From assembly GCA_020025375.1 (NCBI GenBank), contig JAHHSF010000007.1, positions 1 to 20,642 on the forward strand: a DNA stretch of 20,642 nt, written 5' to 3'. The stretch is from Oscillospiraceae bacterium (GTDB lineage Bacteria; Bacillota; Clostridia; Oscillospirales; Oscillospiraceae). Positions 13,998 through 20,642 of the stretch are shown piece by piece (position 1 is the first letter of the stretch; each line of letters starts with the position of its first letter). Both the position numbers and the translations under genes were made by a program. The notes beneath the pieces are model-generated. The model was not told where the DNA came from. It was given only the letters and a program-made list of their open reading frames with translations, and did no database searches.

Positions 13998-15200
13998 TCA
14001 TTCTTGCCGGGGCTGGAGCAGGCGGGCATAGCTTTTTTCTATCCCCAAGGCGCCCAAGGGGGCAGTGAGAAGAATGGCAAGCACCGCCACAGAAAGTACC
14101 AGCTTGCCGCAGGGCAGGCCCAAAGCCAGCGGTGTGGCTCCGATGGCGGCCTGTACCGTGGCCTTTGGCAGGTAAGCGATGACACAGAAGAGGCGTTCCT
14201 TCTGGTTCAGGGGCGTGCCCAGCAGGGCCAGCAGCACCCCCACCGAACGGATGGCGAGGGAGAGGGTCAGGAGGGCCACGGAGGCCAAGCCGGCTCCCAG
14301 GGTATAGCGCACATCCACCGCCGCTCCCACCAGGACAAAGAGGAGTACCTCGGCGGCCAGCCAGAGCTTGCCGAACTTTTCCCCCAGGCGGTCAGCCACC
14401 CGGGCCGGGCTCTTCCCCCGCAGAATACAGGCCATGCTCAAGACGGCCAAAAGGCCGGAAAGGGGAAGAAGCTCCTTTAACCGGGTCTCCACCGCCATGA
14501 GCAGGAAGGAGACCCCCAGAACCACGATGACCTTCACGCTGTTGCGGACGAGCCGTCCCCGTGTAAAGGCCTCCTCGAAAAAGCGGGCCAGAAGCCAGCC
14601 GGTGAGGGCCCCCAGAAGGACCCCCATGACGATAGACAGGGGAATCCCTATGAAATCAGCCATGGACGCAGAGCTTCCTTGGACCATCCCCAAAAAGGTG
14701 GAGAAGAGAACGATGACGTACACATCGTCCAGGGAAGCCCCTGCCAGAAGCATCTGGGGAATTTGCTTGTCTGTGCCGTAGCCGTTCTCGATCAGATAGA
14801 CCATGCGGGGGACCACTACTGCGGGGGAGACGGCCGCCAGCACCGCCCCCATGAGGGCGGCCTCTCCCCGGCTCACAGGCAGGAGAAGGGGGGCAAAGAC
14901 GGTCACTGCCGCCAGCTCAAAGGTGGCGGGCAGGAAGGAGAGAAGGAGGGCCGGACGACCCACCTTTTTCAGGTCGTCTATCCGGAGGGAGAGTCCCGCC
15001 TTGATGAGGATGATGATAAGGGCCATCTGCCGCAGATCGGCGGAGATTCCCAGAATAGATGGGTCCAGCAGGTCCAGAGCATAAGGCCCCAGGAGGATGC
15101 CCGTGAGGAGCATCCCGATGATTCGGGGGAAACGCAGTTTTTGGCACAAAGCGGCCAGAGCCAGACCCAAAAGGAAGATGAAGCCGAGAGACGTGAGCAT
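13998..15200 (-). CDS. Cation:proton antiporter (CPA superfamily)
   Basis: This 400-residue membrane protein probably exchanges Na+ or K+ for protons across the cell membrane. About twelve hydrophobic segments are spread over its length. The start at ATG 15200 is fixed by GGAGG (15207-15211) six bases upstream; a longer in-frame opening to 15245 has no such site. Family features are RFPRIIGMLLTGILLGP (residues 23-39), the unwound-helix segment SPAVVVPRMV (125-134) and GASLDDVYVIVLF, with the acidic pair Asp158-Asp159 in the place of the ion-binding carboxylates. A DD pair resembles CPA2-type electrogenic exchangers such as NapA, but ion specificity cannot be read. There is no C-terminal TrkA-N/RCK domain. 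It has its own promoter. Confidence 0.88.
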   Translation of the reverse strand: MLTSLGFIFLLGLALAALCQKLRFPRIIGMLLTGILLGPYALDLLDPSILGISADLRQMALIIILIKAGLSLRIDDLKKVGRPALLLSFLPATFELAAVTVFAPLLLPVSRGEAALMGAVLAAVSPAVVVPRMVYLIENGYGTDKQIPQMLLAGASLDDVYVIVLFSTFLGMVQGSSASMADFIGIPLSIVMGVLLGALTGWLLARFFEEAFTRGRLVRNSVKVIVVLGVSFLLMAVETRLKELLPLSGLLAVLSMACILRGKSPARVADRLGEKFGKLWLAAEVLLFVLVGAAVDVRYTLGAGLASVALLTLSLAIRSVGVLLALLGTPLNQKERLFCVIAYLPKATVQAAIGATPLALGLPCGKLVLSVAVLAILLTAPLGALGIEKSYARLLQPRQE

Positions 15201-15321
15201 AAAATTCCTCCGTTCGACGCAAAAAGCCGATGGCCTCTGCGACAAAAAATCACAGAAGTCATCAGCTTTGTAAGCGGTTTAGGTTTCCCAAGGGAGAACT
15301 TCATTCCCTGTATATGCGTTT

Positions 15322-15350
15322 ATTTTACCGCCAAACTCCACCCCTGTCAA
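15322..15350 (-). promoter_or_regulatory. Promoter of the antiporter gene
   Basis: On the minus strand an exact TTGACA (15345-15350) and TAAAAT (15322-15327) are separated by 17 bases. The -35 box begins five bases after the mnmA stop. The predicted leader is about 115 bases. It contains short hairpins but no motif that I recognise. Confidence 0.85.
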
Positions 15351-15354
15351 TGGG

Positions 15355-16353
15355 TCAGCAAATCCACGCCGATCCCACCACAGCGTCCCCCCGGTAAAAG
15401 ACGGCCAGCTGGCCGGGGGTGGGGGCCCGTGCTGGGCTGTGGAGCCGGAGCTCCACGCCGTCTCCGCCGGGCAGGAGGGTGGCCGGGGTCTCGGTCTTGG
15501 AATGGCGGAGGCGGACGGTGACCTCCATAGGGCCGGTCAGGCCGTCCACAGCAATCCAGTTTGGCTCTGTCCCCAATACCCGGTCCGTGAACAGGTCGCT
15601 CCCGTCGGAGAGCACCACCTCACAGGTCTCAGGCCGGAGGGCGGAGACGAAGTAGCGGTGGGGGCCGGAGACCCCCAGACCACGGCCCTGGCCCAGGGTA
15701 TAGGCATGGACGCCCTTGTGGCGGCCCAGGATATTGCCGTCCCTGTCCACAAAGTTCCCGGCGGGGGCGGCGGCCCCTCTGGCTTCCAGCCAGGCGGCGT
15801 AGTCATTGTCCGGGATGAAGCAGATCTCCATACTGTCCGGCTTCCGGGCCACGAAAAGGTTTAAGGCCTCCGCCTTGGCCCGAACTTCCGTTTTTTCATA
15901 ATCACCGAGCGGGAAAACAACTCTCTGTAATATCTTCCGGGGCAGGCGGGCCAGCATGAAGGCCTGGTCATTCGCAGGCAGGCCCCGGTATAACACCCCA
16001 TCCTTCACCCGGGCATAGTGCCCGGTGGCCACGTATTTGGCCCCGATGCGGTCAGCCAGCGCTAAAAGGGCAGGGAACTTCACCGCCGGGTTACACCGGG
16101 CGCAGGGCAGGGGGGTGCGGCCTGCGAGATAGTCGGCGGCGAAGGGGGTGCAGACCTCCCTCTCCAACGCCTCCCGGATGTCAGCGGTATAGAAGGGCAG
16201 GCCCATTTTCTCTGCCAAGTGGCTGGCATCCTGCCCGCCCCCCAGGCCAATATCCAGCCAAAGACAGTGGACCTCGTATTTCTCTTTCAGCAGGGCGGCG
16301 GCCACGGCGGAGTCCACCCCGCCGGACAGGCCCAGTACAATCTTCTCCTTCAA
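15355..16353 (-). CDS. mnmA: tRNA 2-thiouridine(34) synthase MnmA, short form
   Basis: This 332-residue enzyme thiolates C2 of the wobble uridine of Lys/Glu/Gln tRNAs using ATP and a persulfide donor. TTG 16353 is chosen as start because AAGGAGG (16360-16366) lies six bases upstream; a farther TTG at 16380 has no such support. The PP-loop SGGVDSA is at residues 10-16. The two catalytic cysteines correspond to Cys87 in CARCNPAVKF and Cys178 in SMEICFI. The C-terminal RNA-contact beta domain (GQGRGLGVSGPHRYF onward) is present. The protein is shorter than the usual roughly 360 residues, mainly because the loop after the first strand is reduced, and the usual TPNPD-x2-C reads TPLPCARC, which adds a CxxC. 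It is in the same unit as mnmG. Confidence 0.9.
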   Translation of the reverse strand: MKEKIVLGLSGGVDSAVAAALLKEKYEVHCLWLDIGLGGGQDASHLAEKMGLPFYTADIREALEREVCTPFAADYLAGRTPLPCARCNPAVKFPALLALADRIGAKYVATGHYARVKDGVLYRGLPANDQAFMLARLPRKILQRVVFPLGDYEKTEVRAKAEALNLFVARKPDSMEICFIPDNDYAAWLEARGAAAPAGNFVDRDGNILGRHKGVHAYTLGQGRGLGVSGPHRYFVSALRPETCEVVLSDGSDLFTDRVLGTEPNWIAVDGLTGPMEVTVRLRHSKTETPATLLPGGDGVELRLHSPARAPTPGQLAVFYRGDAVVGSAWIC

Positions 16354-16395
16354 AGTACGCCTCCTTCTCCGCAGTTCCAACGGATTATTTTGCCT

Positions 16396-16540
16396 TCACC
16401 ACGCCATATAGGACAAGGACCAGCACACGAGCCGCCAATCGGCGGGGTCGGCATAGTCCCCCAGGGCCGAGGTGCCGTCCAGGCTGTCCCCTGCTTCAGA
16501 AACGCGGCCCGGTAGGCGGCAATCTGGTCCGTATCGTCAG
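16396..16540 (-). pseudogene. Remnant of a GNAT-type acetyltransferase gene
   Basis: Between mnmG and mnmA the minus strand encodes DTDQIAAYRAAFLKQG in one frame, then in a second frame DSLDGTSALGDYADPADW, ending at TGA 16396-16398. Joined, this is a pattern I associate with the N-terminal part of GNAT acetyltransferases (AYR-x2-FL-x2-G-DSMDG-x6-DP-x-EW). Adding one G to the GGGG run at the junction restores the frame. There is no start codon with a ribosome site, no acetyl-CoA-binding motif and no room for the rest of the protein, so it is a broken fragment. The assignment rests on remembered family patterns. Confidence 0.5.
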
Positions 16541-18384
16541 TTGTCGGCCGTCTGAGAACCAGAAGGAGAACCCTCCTCCCTCTCCAAATAGATCATCAAC
16601 GCAGCCAGGTCCGCGGGGGAAACCCCTGAGATCCGGCCCGCCTGGCCCAGGTTCAGGGGCTTTAACTGGGCCAGCTTCTGCCGGGCCTCCAGGCGGATGC
16701 CGTGGATGGAGGCATAGTCCAGGCCGGGGGGCAGCTCCCGCCCCTCCATCCGCCGCAGCTCGGCAACCTGCCGCTCCTGGCGCTTGATGTAGCCGTCGTA
16801 CTTCACGGAAATCTCCACCGCCTCGGTCACGGCAGGGGACAGGTCGGGCCGCTCCGGGTCCTTTTCCGCCAGGCTGGCATAGGTGTTTTCCGGGCGGCGG
16901 AGGAGGTCGATGAGCCGCCCCGCCGGGGTGCCGGTGTGCTCCAGCCTCCTGATCTCCCGGTCCACGGCGGCGTATTTCTCCTCTACCTCTTTGTACCGCT
17001 CCTCACTCACCAGCCCCACCCGGCGGCCGATGCCGGCCAGGCGGCGGTCGGCGTTGTCCTGCCGGTGGAGCAGGCGGTATTCGGTGCGGGAGGTCATCAT
17101 GCGGTAGGGCTCGTTTGTTCCCTTGGTCACCAGGTCGTCGATGAGGACCCCAATATAGCCGTCGGCCCGGCTCAAGATCATAGGAGGTTTACATAATATT
17201 TTCAGGGCGGCGTTAATTCCAGCCACCAGCCCCTGGGCGGCGGCCTCCTCATAGCCGGAGGATCCATTAAACTGCCCGGCCCCGTAAAGGCCGGGGACCT
17301 TTTTGCTCTCTAGGGTGGGAAGAAGCTCGGTGGGGTCCACGCAATCGTATTCGATGGCGTAGGCCGGGCGGGTCATCTCGGCGTGCTCCAGACCGGGGAG
17401 CGTGCGGAGCATCTCCACCTGCACGTCCTCGGGGAGGGAGGAGGAAAACCCCTGGATGTAAAGCTCCTCGGTGTTGAGCCCCATAGGCTCGACAAAGAGC
17501 TGGTGCCGCTCTTTTTCCGCGAAGCGGACCACCTTGTCCTCGATGGAGGGGCAGTACCGGGGGCCGACCCCCTCGATGATCCCGGAGTAAAGGGGGGAGC
17601 GGTCCAAATTGGCCCGGATGACGGCGTGGGTGGCGGCGTTGGTGTAGGTGAGGTAGCAGACCGCCTGATTGGGTGGGCAGGTCTGGGTGCGGAAGGAAAA
17701 GGGATGGGCGTCGGCGTCCCCCTCCTGGACCTCCAGCCGGGAGAAATCCACGCTCCGGCGGTTCACCCGGGGAGGGGTGCCCGTCTTGAACCGGCGGAGG
17801 GAGAGGCCCAGGTCCCGCAGGCAAGCGGTCAGCTCGTTGGCGGCGGCCAGGCCGTCGGGACCGCTGTTCCGGGTGATGTCCCCGGTGATGGTACGTCCAC
17901 CCAGGTAGGTACCCGAGCAGATCACGGCGGCCTTCACGGCGTAAATGGCCCCCAGATGGGTGCGGACAGCGGATACGTTGCCCTCCTCATCCGTGAGGAT
18001 ATGGGTGATTTCGGCCTGCTTTACCCAGAGATTTTCCTGCGTTTCCAGAGTGTGCTTCATCACCTCCTGGTAGCGGCGGCGATCAGCCTGGGCCCGGAGG
18101 GACCAGACGGCGGGGCCTTTGCCTCGGTTCAGCACCCGGTACTGGATGCAGGCCCGGTCGGCGGCCAGCGCCATCTCCCCGCCCAGGGCATCGATCTCCC
18201 GGACCAGGTGGCCCTTGCCGGTACCGCCAATGGCGGGGTTGCAGGGCATATTACCCACCGCATCCAGGTTCACCGTAAAGCAGAGGGTGCGAAGGCCCAG
18301 CCGGGCGGCGGCCAGGGCGGCCTCGATGCCCGCGTGGCCCGCGCCGATGACGGCGATGTCAAATTCTCCGGCAGTGTAGTCCAT
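16537..18384 (-). CDS. mnmG: tRNA uridine-5-carboxymethylaminomethyl(34) enzyme MnmG (GidA)
   Basis: This 615-residue FAD protein works with MnmE to add the carboxymethylaminomethyl group at C5 of the wobble uridine. The FAD site GAGHAG is at residues 14-19, NMPCNPAIGGTGKGHL includes Cys48, FKTGTPPRV is near residue 200, RYCPSIEDK includes Cys278, and GLYGAGQFNGSSGYEEAAAQG lies in the second nucleotide-binding half. ATG 18384 is preferred because AAGGAG (18392-18397) is seven bases away. ATG 18390 is only one base from it, but it overlaps the preceding stop as ATGA and might also be used. MnmE is not in the window. It sits between a phosphoesterase gene and mnmA rather than in the replication-origin cluster where mnmEG is common. 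Confidence 0.96.
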   Translation of the reverse strand: MDYTAGEFDIAVIGAGHAGIEAALAAARLGLRTLCFTVNLDAVGNMPCNPAIGGTGKGHLVREIDALGGEMALAADRACIQYRVLNRGKGPAVWSLRAQADRRRYQEVMKHTLETQENLWVKQAEITHILTDEEGNVSAVRTHLGAIYAVKAAVICSGTYLGGRTITGDITRNSGPDGLAAANELTACLRDLGLSLRRFKTGTPPRVNRRSVDFSRLEVQEGDADAHPFSFRTQTCPPNQAVCYLTYTNAATHAVIRANLDRSPLYSGIIEGVGPRYCPSIEDKVVRFAEKERHQLFVEPMGLNTEELYIQGFSSSLPEDVQVEMLRTLPGLEHAEMTRPAYAIEYDCVDPTELLPTLESKKVPGLYGAGQFNGSSGYEEAAAQGLVAGINAALKILCKPPMILSRADGYIGVLIDDLVTKGTNEPYRMMTSRTEYRLLHRQDNADRRLAGIGRRVGLVSEERYKEVEEKYAAVDREIRRLEHTGTPAGRLIDLLRRPENTYASLAEKDPERPDLSPAVTEAVEISVKYDGYIKRQERQVAELRRMEGRELPPGLDYASIHGIRLEARQKLAQLKPLNLGQAGRISGVSPADLAALMIYLEREEGSPSGSQTADN

Positions 18385-18386
18385 GG

Positions 18387-19217
18387 TCATTCTCCTTGTG
18401 TCAGGATAAGCAGAGGCAGGTCGGGGCGGTTAAAGAGGCGGAAGGAGCGGCCCACGTTTCCAAGGCCACGGGAGACAAAGCATGTTCCGCCGCCGGGGTA
18501 GGCCACCGGGCCGCCGTCGTACTTGGGGAAGAAGGTGCGGTCAGTGGACAGCAGGCCCCGGTCCAGAAAGGGGATACGGAGGATGCCCCCGTGGCCGTGG
18601 CCGCAGAGGATCAAATCGTAGCCCCAGCTCTCATACTCCTCCACCGTGTCCCGGTGGCTCAATAAAATGGTATAGTCGGCCTGAATTTCCCTTCTCAGCT
18701 CGGGGCCGGTCTTCTGCCCCAGGGGGCCATTGGGGTCGTCCACCCCGGCCACCGCCAGGGTGGTGCCGTCCTTCTCCCATAGCTCATAGCCATTGGTGAG
18801 GACCCGGACACCGTTCTCGGTGAGCAGGGCCTTCAGGTCCCGTACCCGGCGGACCGCCCACTCGTGGTTCCCGGTGACATAGTAGGTGGGGGCGATGGCG
18901 GCCAGGCTCCGGGCCAGGGCGGGGACCATCTCCAACTCTTCCTCCCGCTCGATCAGGTCCCCGGTAAGGGCAATGAGGTCGGGCTCCAGCTCCGCTACCC
19001 GCTCCAGCAGCTTCTCATTCCCCGCCCCAAATTCCTTACCGTGGAGATCGGAGAGGTGGACGATCCGAAGGCCGTCGAAGGCCTCCGGCAGGGCAGCGCC
19101 TTGGATGGTCACGGTCTGGGTGAGGATGGCATTCTGACTCCACCAGAAAAAGAGGGCTCCCACACAGAAGAGCAACACCCAGATGAGGGGCCACCGGCGT
19201 TTTTTCTTTGGTTCCAT
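18387..19217 (-). CDS. Membrane-anchored calcineurin-like metallophosphoesterase (YkuE-like)
   Basis: This 276-residue protein has a basic N-terminus (KKKRR), one transmembrane segment at about residues 10-27 and an external catalytic domain. The dinuclear metal site is complete: DLH (Asp57, His59), GD (Asp87), GNHE (Asn117, His118), His188 and GHGHGG (His207, His209). The spacing matches YkuE/YaeI-type phosphoesterases, which in some bacteria act on lipid-linked pyrophosphates; the substrate here is unknown. AAGGAG (19225-19230) precedes the ATG by seven bases. It is the first gene of the unit, just behind an extended -10 promoter, and its stop touches the beginning of mnmG. Confidence 0.92.
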   Translation of the reverse strand: MEPKKKRRWPLIWVLLFCVGALFFWWSQNAILTQTVTIQGAALPEAFDGLRIVHLSDLHGKEFGAGNEKLLERVAELEPDLIALTGDLIEREEELEMVPALARSLAAIAPTYYVTGNHEWAVRRVRDLKALLTENGVRVLTNGYELWEKDGTTLAVAGVDDPNGPLGQKTGPELRREIQADYTILLSHRDTVEEYESWGYDLILCGHGHGGILRIPFLDRGLLSTDRTFFPKYDGGPVAYPGGGTCFVSRGLGNVGRSFRLFNRPDLPLLILTQGE

Positions 19218-19244
19218 CTCTCCGCTCCTTTCGTCAAGGCATTG

Positions 19245-19274
19245 ATTATATCACAAAACCCCTAGGGGAGACAA
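19245..19274 (-). promoter_or_regulatory. Extended -10 promoter of the phosphoesterase-mnmG-mnmA unit
   Basis: On the minus strand an exact TATAAT (19245-19250) is preceded by TGA, giving the TGn extended -10. TTGTCT (19269-19274) is a four-of-six -35 with an 18-base spacer. The -35 and spacer lie inside the terminator hairpin of the helicase gene upstream. Confidence 0.7.
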
Positions 19275-19294
19275 CTGTCTCCCCCAGGGGTTTT
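19255..19294 (-). terminator. Terminator of the DEAD-box helicase gene
   Basis: Arms 19255-19272 and 19277-19294 form an 18-bp stem with one A/C mismatch and a four-base loop. The 3' arm on the minus strand ends in GGGGTTTT, ten bases after the helicase stop. The U-run is short and part of the stem, so readthrough into the next unit is possible. Confidence 0.75.
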
Positions 19295-19303
19295 CATGGA
19301 AAA

Positions 19304-20642
19304 TCAGTCATCCTGCCCGATATAGAAGGGCTTCATCAGGGAGGGCTGTTCGGTGGAATCCTTGACGGTGCGGGGACGAAGCTCCACAGGACGGGGACCA
19401 CGGTCCCGGCGGGGGCGGTTCCGGCCCTTAGAGGCGGGCCTGCCCTCGGCCTTTTTGGCGGTCTCCGCCTGCTTCGGCTCCTGCTTCTTGGGTTGGGCCT
19501 TGCGCCGGCCCTGCCTGGGAACCTTCTCCCCCTTGGGGGAGGTCTCCTGAGTGGCCTTGGCGGACTTCCGGGGGGCCAAAAGGCGGGCGGTGGCGTCCAT
19601 GATGACGTCCCCGGCCAGGGCACCCATCTGGTGGACCGCGGAACGCTCCTTCTTCTCTTTGACCAGCTTTTCCTGGAAGGCCCGCTCCTCGGCCTCGAAC
19701 TCGGCCAGGGTCTTGGTCCGGGGTCCAAACTTTTTCTTCTTGGGCGCCTCAGCCTTGGGCGCAACCTGCTTCGGCTGTTCCTTCTTGGGGACCGCAGTCT
19801 TCTTACCCTGCTGCTTGGGGGCCTGGGCCTTGTTCTGGCGGGGCTGGCGGCCCTGCGGCTCCTTCCCGGGGACCTCCAGGACCTCCATGGGCCACTGGCT
19901 CTCCTTGACGGGAAGCTGTCTGCCAATGAGCTTTTCGATGCTCTTCAGATACTCCTGCTCCCCGAAGTCGCAGAAGGCGATGGCGGTGCCCTCATGGCCG
20001 GCCCGCCCGGTCCGGCCGATGCGGTGGACGTATGTCTCGGGTACCTCGGGCAGGTTGTAGTTAAAGACGTAGGGGAGTTCCTCAATGTCAATTCCCCGGG
20101 CGGCAATATCGGTGGCAACCAGGATACGCACCTTCCCGGATTTGAAGTCGGCCAGGGCCTGCTGCCGGGCGGACTGGCTCTTGTTCCCGTGGATGGCGGC
20201 GGCGGCGAGGCCCACCCTGTTCAGGTCCTGGGCCACCTTGTTGGCCCCATGCTTGGTGCGGGTAAAGACCAGGGCGCTGCGGATCTGATATTCTTCCACC
20301 AGCTGGGCCAGGAGCTTGGTCTTGTTCCCTTTGTCCACGAAGTAGACGCACTGGTCAATGACCTCCACGGGGGAGGAGATGGGGTCCACCGCCACTTTGG
20401 CGGGGTCGTGGAGGAGGGCGTCTACCAGCTCCATGACCTCGGGGGGCATCGTGGCGGAGAAGAAGAGGGTCTGTTTTTCCCGGGGCAGGACCTTGAGCAC
20501 CCGGCGCACGTCGTGGATGAAGCCCATATCCAGCATCCGGTCGGCCTCGTCCAGAACGAAAATCTCCACGCGGGACAGGTCCAGCAGGCCCTGGCCATGG
20601 AGGTCCAGCAGGCGGCCGGGGGTGGCCACCAGGATGTCCAGG
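19304..20642 (-). CDS. DEAD-box ATP-dependent RNA helicase (RhlE-like), N-terminus outside window
   Basis: The visible part is about 446 codons, open to the right edge; the Q motif and Walker A lie beyond it. From the edge inward there are LVATPGR (motif Ib), VLDEAD (motif II), FFSATMP (III), ALVFTRTKHGA (IV), VATDIAARGIDI (V) and HRIGRTGRAG (VI), so the helicase core is intact as far as seen. After the core, the last 200 or so residues are low-complexity and rich in Lys, Arg, Pro and Gln, a basic tail that probably binds RNA. Inside it is a more ordered, mostly acidic/basic helical patch (TLAEFEAEERAFQEKLVKEK). Such proteins remodel structured RNA in ribosome assembly and cold adaptation. 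RhlE versus CshA-type naming cannot be settled. Confidence 0.93.
   Translation of the reverse strand, partial: LDILVATPGRLLDLHGQGLLDLSRVEIFVLDEADRMLDMGFIHDVRRVLKVLPREKQTLFFSATMPPEVMELVDALLHDPAKVAVDPISSPVEVIDQCVYFVDKGNKTKLLAQLVEEYQIRSALVFTRTKHGANKVAQDLNRVGLAAAAIHGNKSQSARQQALADFKSGKVRILVATDIAARGIDIEELPYVFNYNLPEVPETYVHRIGRTGRAGHEGTAIAFCDFGEQEYLKSIEKLIGRQLPVKESQWPMEVLEVPGKEPQGRQPRQNKAQAPKQQGKKTAVPKKEQPKQVAPKAEAPKKKKFGPRTKTLAEFEAEERAFQEKLVKEKKERSAVHQMGALAGDVIMDATARLLAPRKSAKATQETSPKGEKVPRQGRRKAQPKKQEPKQAETAKKAEGRPASKGRNRPRRDRGPRPVELRPRTVKDSTEQPSLMKPFYIGQDD

Noticed and set aside
16354..16380. Longer MnmA start at TTG 16380
   Set aside because: It would place the AAGGAGG site inside the coding region and add an Arg-rich run absent from the family.
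1..20642. CRISPR arrays, insertion sequences, phage genes or attachment sites
   Set aside because: No regularly spaced repeats, transposase or integrase motifs were seen on either strand.

Overview
The window (20,642 bp, about 60% GC by eye) looks like chromosome of a GC-rich gut Clostridia member of the Oscillospiraceae type (Flavonifractor / Pseudoflavonifractor / Intestinimonas-like). The basis is strong GGAGG-type ribosome sites, TTG starts with good Shine-Dalgarno sequences, lipoprotein signals, an archaeal-type ProS and a YitT-family protein. The genus is inferred from overall character, not from a database match. No insertion sequence, phage, CRISPR array or rRNA was seen.

Left part (1-6148, + strand): a tight operon runs from the C-terminal part of a divergent type IIA topoisomerase B subunit, through its A subunit, a YitT-family membrane protein and a LUD-domain protein, to a lipoprotein whose transglutaminase-like fold appears to lack the catalytic Cys and His. 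The stop codon of the lipoprotein is embedded in the -35 box of a consensus promoter for tRNA-Gly(GCC), which is followed by two hairpin terminators. Nothing else was recognised in 6149-6274.

Middle (6275-11293, - strand): a complete Dpp/Opp/Nik-type ABC importer operon in the order binding protein, two permeases, two ATPases, with its own promoter. The ATPases are short, like NikD/NikE. Upstream of it (11360-13415, - strand) lies proS followed by an overlapping YcxB-like membrane protein gene and a terminator.

Right part: a small + strand gene of unknown function (13485-13937) is divergent from proS and ends at a terminator that faces a cation:proton antiporter gene. The antiporter has its own consensus promoter at the end of mnmA. 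The - strand unit 19274-15355 encodes a membrane-anchored metallophosphoesterase, MnmG, a degraded acetyltransferase fragment and MnmA. MnmG and MnmA act on the same tRNA wobble uridine (position 34), so the unit combines cmnm5 and s2 modification. Its promoter overlaps the terminator of the preceding RhlE-like DEAD-box RNA helicase gene, whose N-terminus lies beyond the right edge.

Overall this is mostly housekeeping DNA: topology, translation, tRNA modification and transport. The most unusual elements are the divergent topoisomerase pair, the pseudo-transglutaminase lipoprotein, the acetyltransferase remnant between mnmG and mnmA, the uncharacterised 150-residue protein and several promoters that share bases with genes or terminators.
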